Assembly (NCBI GenBank): GCA_019914995.1
Contig: CM034137.1
Coordinates: 3,100,001 to 3,164,000, forward strand
Direction of reading: 5' to 3'
DNA: 64,000 bases
Origin: Acanthochlamys bracteata
Taxonomy: Eukaryota > Streptophyta > Magnoliopsida > Pandanales > Velloziaceae
Part shown: piece after piece, positions 58,545 through 64,000 of the stretch
How positions within the stretch are numbered: the stretch's first letter is position 1
Layout: each line of letters starts with the position of its first letter
Translations under genes and position numbers: made by a program
The notes under the pieces: model-generated
The model's database searches: none
Seen by the model: only the letters and a program-made list of their open reading frames with translations
Told to the model about the DNA's origin: nothing

Positions 58545-61480
58545 TATATTCCAGCAATCAATCCAATATGCATAAATTATTTTTATATAGTTGAAACAAT
58601 AAAGTAATAATTTAAAATCAAAATGAGTTACAATCGAAGAAAACACACCCTCGTGCTGTAACGAAACATGACTTTGCTACGTTTACAAAAAAAAAAATTC
58701 CATTACACATGTAGGTGCACGTGGTTAGCAGTAAATTAATTGTACTATCTTTTCTTTATAGAAAATGTTATACTTTTGTTTGAAAGAATCTCTTGTTGTC
58801 AATAAGATTACAAGCGCTAAACTTCGCAAAAAGCTTTAATATAAAAGTCTTCTTTTTCTTTTTGTGACATAGATTAATTATAATGGCTACACTTGGAAAT
58901 AATCACGAACAAACCAAATTAAAAAGCAAAACAAGATAAAAATAGACGAACAAAATAAAAGTAAACTGAGCAAACTAAAAAACAGATGAATTAAAAAAAA
59001 TTAGATAAAAAGTAAAAAAATGAATATTTTTTTATTGATCATATTTAATCTCTTATTTACAATTATAATTTTATTTGTAAATAAATTTTAAATATAATAT
59101 AATTTTTTTCAGTTAGAATTTTAATTTAATTCAAACATCTAATACCTACAAATAATATTTTTTTGTGAAATTGGAATTTTGTAATAAAAATTAACTTCTA
59201 TCTAATTTGACTGCGTTTAGTAATGCATATTAAACGCTATTTTTTAACTTTTTTTTATTTTATGTTTTTTAATATATATTTTATAAGTATTTAGAAAATT
59301 TATTTAAAAATTTAAATAGTATAAAAAAATTTACGTACTAAAATTTTTTTATTATATATTTTTATTAATAAAAATATTTTTTATTTTAAAAAAAATTTAT
59401 TTTATAAACAATTACAAAGACGCATAACAACACTTTGCAACTTTTTGTTTTTGACGTAGGAGTTTATTTTTCTAATTTATAATATCGGAAACTTATATTC
59501 TTCGAAGAATAAGTTTTACTTAGACTTCAACAATGTCTTATAAATATCAAATTTTTGTTTTGCTATAAGTCTGATTTTAAAATTTTAATTAATTGAAGAT
59601 AAAATTGACTTAGAATAAGTTTGATTTTAAACTTATATTCTTAAAATGATCATTTTTCATAAAACTTTGTTCTTTCTTGCATGATTATAACAAACGTAAT
59701 TTTGTAAAATTAAGACTCCGAATCTTCTTAAAATTCCTATATTTGTGAAGGATTTAGATTTGTTGTTCTTTTAAAATTCTAATTTGTGAGTGTTCTTGTT
59801 TAATTGCAAAATAGAGTACTTTTATTCTTATAAAATGTTTACGTTGGCGTTCAGTAGTTTTGTTAAATTTGAAATTCAAATTTGCTCAAAAATTTAAGAT
59901 TAAATATTATATTTTTTGTTAAGATATAGTAAAAGGTCCAAAAATTAATTTAACCCATACTACTGAATTAATTTTTTTATAGTATAATTTTTTGGAACAA
60001 GAGATTCTTGTGACAGTTTTAATTTTTGCAAATTGGATTTTCGTCAGGAGCTATATGTTGCCGATATGAATTTTTGGTAGCCCTAATTTGCACAATCAGA
60101 GCTTTTATTATATAAAAGAATTCATTAATAGCTATAATTATATTGAGAGTTATATACTTCAATTAAAATCTAATATTTAATATCTTATTTAATTGAGAAT
60201 GCGAATATTGATTGAAAATGTAAAAAGAACAAAACAACACGCCGTAGTAAAACCTAAGCGGTAGTTTACGATTCCTTAAACTAAAAAATTAAGAGCGTGT
60301 TTAATTTGAAATAAACTTATTTTTATATTAAATTTGAAATAAAAATTTGATAACAATTAAGTTTATACATTAATTTTGAGTAGTTACGATTACTTAAACT
60401 AAAATACTTTTAATAAAGAAAGCTTTTGATAAAATTTTCTAGAAAAATAAAAACTTTTTGTTTAGGATATAATAAAAGTTATATATACAAATTTTATAAT
60501 GATAATATATTTTTAATTTTAAAAAAATTCAATAGTGAAAGTAATGTCAAGCGGAATCTAAAGCGTGACAATTTTTAGTCATCTCTAATAAAAATCATTT
60601 ACGTTAATTAAAATTATGATTGATTCAATAATAATTAATAAAAAATCTTTAAGTTAGATATATTAATTTGTATATTATAAATTAGTTATTCGTTAATATG
60701 TATAACTAATAAGAATCAAAATATTTCTTGTAAGTGGCCATATTCGTTTGAAAATAAGTTTTGAGTGCTTTTTTCAAACTCACTCTCATTATTGCATAAT
60801 TATAATTTTTTCAGTTTCAATAAATTTTTTTTAAAAGTTATTTTAATTATCTATGAACATAAATTTAAATAAATAAATAGTTATGAATGTAAAATTTGTT
60901 AAAAAATGATCACAATAAAAATAAAATTTGAAATAATAGTTAAAATACATAAAATAAAATTTAAATTAAAAATTTATAAAATAAAATTTCATATAAAAAT
61001 AAAAATAAAATTTGAATTGATAATCGAATATATGAAGTGTCGAAAATAAATTAAAAATAACTAAAATATATTTAAAATTTTAAATATATAAATAAATTAT
61101 TTATCATAAAATTTTTATTTTTTTTTTGTATATTATTAATTTATAAAGATAAAATTGTTTATCAAAAGATTATTATAAATAATTTTAAATTTTTTTATTT
61201 TAAACGAATCCGTAGTCTCTCGGAAGTTTAGTTCAATTTTTTTCAACATTTTTTTTAATTTTAAATTTTATATTTATACTATATATTTTATAAATATTTA
61301 AAAATTTAAAAAGTATAAAAAAAATTTACGTAATAATTTTTATTATGTATTTTTATTTTTTTAAAAATAAAAAAAATTCAATTATTAAAAAAATAAAAAT
61401 AATTTTTATTTAAAAAAAATTTTATTTCATAATCAATTTCGAACGCAGCTTTCATAAATTTTTAAAAAATATCGCCGAAC
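58545..61480. repeat. AT-rich intergenic DNA with MITE-like repeats
   Basis: About 3 kb without a gene. Copies of the AT-rich repeat with the TTATTATT or TTTTTATTAAT core are seen at about 59210-59430, 60300-60530 and 61230-61450. The rest is low-complexity A/T sequence. Confidence 0.4.
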
Positions 61481-62007
61481 ATGTTCACTCCCAGTCCCAC
61501 CGCATAAGAGTCCACAAGGCCCGCAAACTAAATTATTTTGTTCATTTTTCTATCTATCGTCTTCCTCGTTAAAGAAAAAAAAAAAAGGAAAACAATCTCT
61601 CCTTTTAAAGCTTATATTTCATTACATTAAAATAATTAATTCTCTTCTCCTTCTCTCAATCTTCAATAGTGCTGATGATTGAAAGAAAGAAAGAAGAACA
61701 TACCAATCGATCTTTAATCTGTCTCCCTCAACAAATCTCTTGTTCCCAAGAAAATGATCTATGAATGAGAAAAGAAAACACCAACCTATCACCAACTGTT
61801 CAAGAAAACAACCCATCAAACGAACAGCAGTAGTAGCACCGAAGTAGAAACGAAGCTCCCCTGTATTAATTTCACACTACCAGAAAGGGAAAGGTTTTCA
61901 AATTTTAGATTTCTTTTCAAACACCTAGCATTTATAGCCCAAAATCTACAGTAGTGTAGCAAAAGTTCACTTTCTAACTTTTGCTTTGATCAAGAAATCA
62001 AAGAGAA

Positions 62008-64000
62008 ATGGAAAGAGAGTTGAAGAATGACGGTGCCGATGATGGTCATAACAGTGGCGGTCGCGGTGGTGGGGAGAATGACGGCAGCAAACTTCTCTGT
62101 TTGAAGCTTAGAAGAGGTGTTGCTTTATCAGCAGCAGCGAGGAATTGTGGCCTCCACACTCCGCCGCCGGCGTGGAAACTGGAGCCTTCGTCGCCGCAAC
62201 GGCAGCCGTCAATCGACGGCAAGGGAGAGAATGTGGGTCCTTCTCGCCGGAGGAGTTCTGAAGAGGTTTCTGCACGGAAGCTTGGTGCCAATCTATGGGA
62301 GATTCAGGAATCGTCGCCCGCTGCTGCAGGTCCTAGCGGGCACAGGCATCATCGTCGGAGAACTGATCAGACCATGGCATTCGTGGATAGGGTATGTCTT
62401 TGATCTGGCTCTGTTGTTTTTCTTTCTAAAATCTTGTTGTTTTTAAAACAATGCTGTTTTGCTAATTTTCTTATTATCAGTTTGATTTTTAGGATTGCAG
62501 CAGAGAAGTAGCCAATCTATGTTTCATATATAAAGTTGGGTTTTTGTTGTTTAGACATTGGCATTTCTCTTATTCTGTTCTTATGGAATTTGCAGTTGAA
62601 GAAATTTATGTTTTGATCTGATTGTGTAGTTTTGTATCTAAAGTCTGTCTTCTTTTACTTAGTAAGTGCAATGTGTTGATAATGGTGATGATAATCGTGG
62701 TTGGTAGCACAAATAACGGTTAATTGTCCTGGTTCTAGTTGCATGGGTCATGCGTTTTAGCTGTAAATTCTGTTTGTCACCTGTCTATTTCGTCCTGAGG
62801 AAATATTTTCATCGGTTGAATAAAGTACAGAAAATTGTTAGCTGTCTATCATGTGGGGCTTCTTGACCTGTCGACTTGAATGTTGTGTGCTTTTAGTTAT
62901 TGGTATTGTGGGTTTCGTTCTATTTGTATACTCTATTATTTGTTCAAGCAGGTAGAGTAGATTAATCAATGAGCATGTAACAGGGAATAAAATACTTGTT
63001 AGCAACTACCAGGAGAGTAAGACTTGTTGGCTAGAACATCAAGGGCACTATAAAACCAAATTTTTGGTAATAAATAGTTCGTGAAGTTTTAATCTCAACC
63101 AAACATGGATGATCTGAGTTATTTCGAAGAACATTAGAGTACTAGTAGTTGCTGATTTACCTTGAAAGAGGGATGAATACCGACCTGCTGAAAGTCTTCA
63201 GATGCAAAATGTCTGATTGCCAACATCTAGGCTGTGCGCATTGTATGACATTTTTATTTTCTTTCTGTTGCCAAGTTTATGAAATCCAGTGTTTTTTGCG
63301 TGTTGCGATCAAAATATGGAGAGTTATTTCAGAAGATAGATTTGGTGAGTGTCGGAAATCCTTACAACTGTAATTATGAAATGGGCAGTTCATGTGATGC
63401 TATTTAGATTTTAATGATCCTAAACATTTTTTTATCTATTTCAACCACCCTTTAATATTCTTATTAACATCCCTTTTTGAATTAGATGACTTTATAGTTT
63501 TAGAAGTTTGTCTTATTCAGGACCATAAACTGAAGAAGCTTGATTTAACAGCTTTTCCTTTTCAATCTCATTGACTATATACTATTAGCTGACTGGTAAC
63601 TATTTACCATTAGCTGGCTGGTAATACTATATGTGGTAATGGTAGGTTTACTAAATAACATTGAGCATTCAATGCATAGTCTCCCTATCTATTCCATCAT
63701 AATGGGGTCATCCTTATTTGTTATTCCAGCCTGAAAGTGCAGGAAGTCTGCGGAAGCATATTGCATCTTCACTGATTCAACGGCATAAATTGATGGAAAG
63801 GAACATGCAGCACCTTCGACCTGTATCTCCTTCAAGCTATAGCAGTTCAACTGAGGTAGCTTCCCCTCTCACCTCTCAAAGTTGCAAACTGTTCCTAAAT
63901 TGGCAGCAACTTGCTAATGCATTTGAATCATTAATTTAACTTTCTGATACTAGAAGTTGTAATTTGTTGAACTTTGTGCATGTTCTATATCTTGCAAGCA
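62008..64000 (+). CDS. BRANCHLESS TRICHOME/At5g41620-like coiled-coil protein, 5' part only
   Basis: Two exons are in the window, 62008-62391 (128 codons) and 63730-63855 (42 codons), separated by a 1.3-kb phase-0 intron; the rest lies beyond the right edge. The start MERELKNDGADDG is followed by KLRRGVALSAAAR, the block TPPPAWKLEPSS and SARKLGANLWEIQ. Exon 2 has SLRKHIASSLIQRHKLMERN and LRPVSPSSYSSSTE. These blocks are typical of Arabidopsis At5g41620/At1g64180, USO1/myosin-heavy-chain-like coiled-coil proteins related to BRANCHLESS TRICHOME. The coiled coil itself would be in later exons. Molecular role is unclear; relatives act in trichome shape and cytoskeleton. The 5' leader is probably 61560-62007, CT-rich. 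The GTAGCT donor at 63856 is inferred from family homology. Confidence 0.85.

Overview
The window is nuclear DNA of a flowering plant, almost certainly a eudicot. Genes are split by short introns with GT-AG junctions, intergenic DNA is very AT-rich, and the proteins are plant-specific (ALMT transporter, PPR-DYW editing factor, plastid L21 with a transit peptide, plant BAG6, HGGG-repeat protein). I cannot name the species.

Layout: an ALMT anion-channel gene (+, 1156-3252) converges on the rRNA-processing nuclease FCF1 (-, 3680-6296). Next comes an HGGG zinc-finger repeat protein (-, 7416-9395) with a long leader intron reaching about 11.9 kb. From 12.2 to 17.3 kb the DNA is AT-rich and full of MITEs, including two hAT-type elements with recognisable 8-bp target duplications. 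Plastid ribosomal protein L21 (-, 17766-20398) and BAG6 (+, 23926-28179) follow, separated by more AT-rich repeats. A 6-kb PIF/Harbinger element (30021-36038) with a broken transposase and internal tandem repeats ends about 130 bp before a complete 7SL (signal recognition particle) RNA gene (+, 36172 to about 36474) with its own Pol III promoter and T-run terminator. A RING-finger E3 pseudogene (+, about 38.2-39.36 kb) converges on a REME1-like PPR-DYW editing gene (-, 39486-41399). A short PIP5K-like gene (+, about 42.3-44.7 kb) is transcribed divergently from REME1 and has lost a metal-binding aspartate.

From 46.2 to 58.5 kb lies a nest of transposons. A Ty1/copia element in reverse orientation has a hAT MITE in its pol region, and its 3' LTR is split by a 6.8-kb Mutator-like element with about 1.2-kb terminal inverted repeats and a decayed FAR1-type transposase. 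After 3 kb of AT-rich DNA, the first exons of a BRANCHLESS TRICHOME/At5g41620-like coiled-coil gene (+, from 62008) run off the window end.

The host genes do not form an operon or one pathway. FCF1 and L21 both serve ribosome production and carry the promoter motifs (telo-box, site II) usual for such genes; BAG6 has paired heat-shock elements. The least expected host-gene observations are the 7SL RNA gene and the probable PIP5K pseudokinase.
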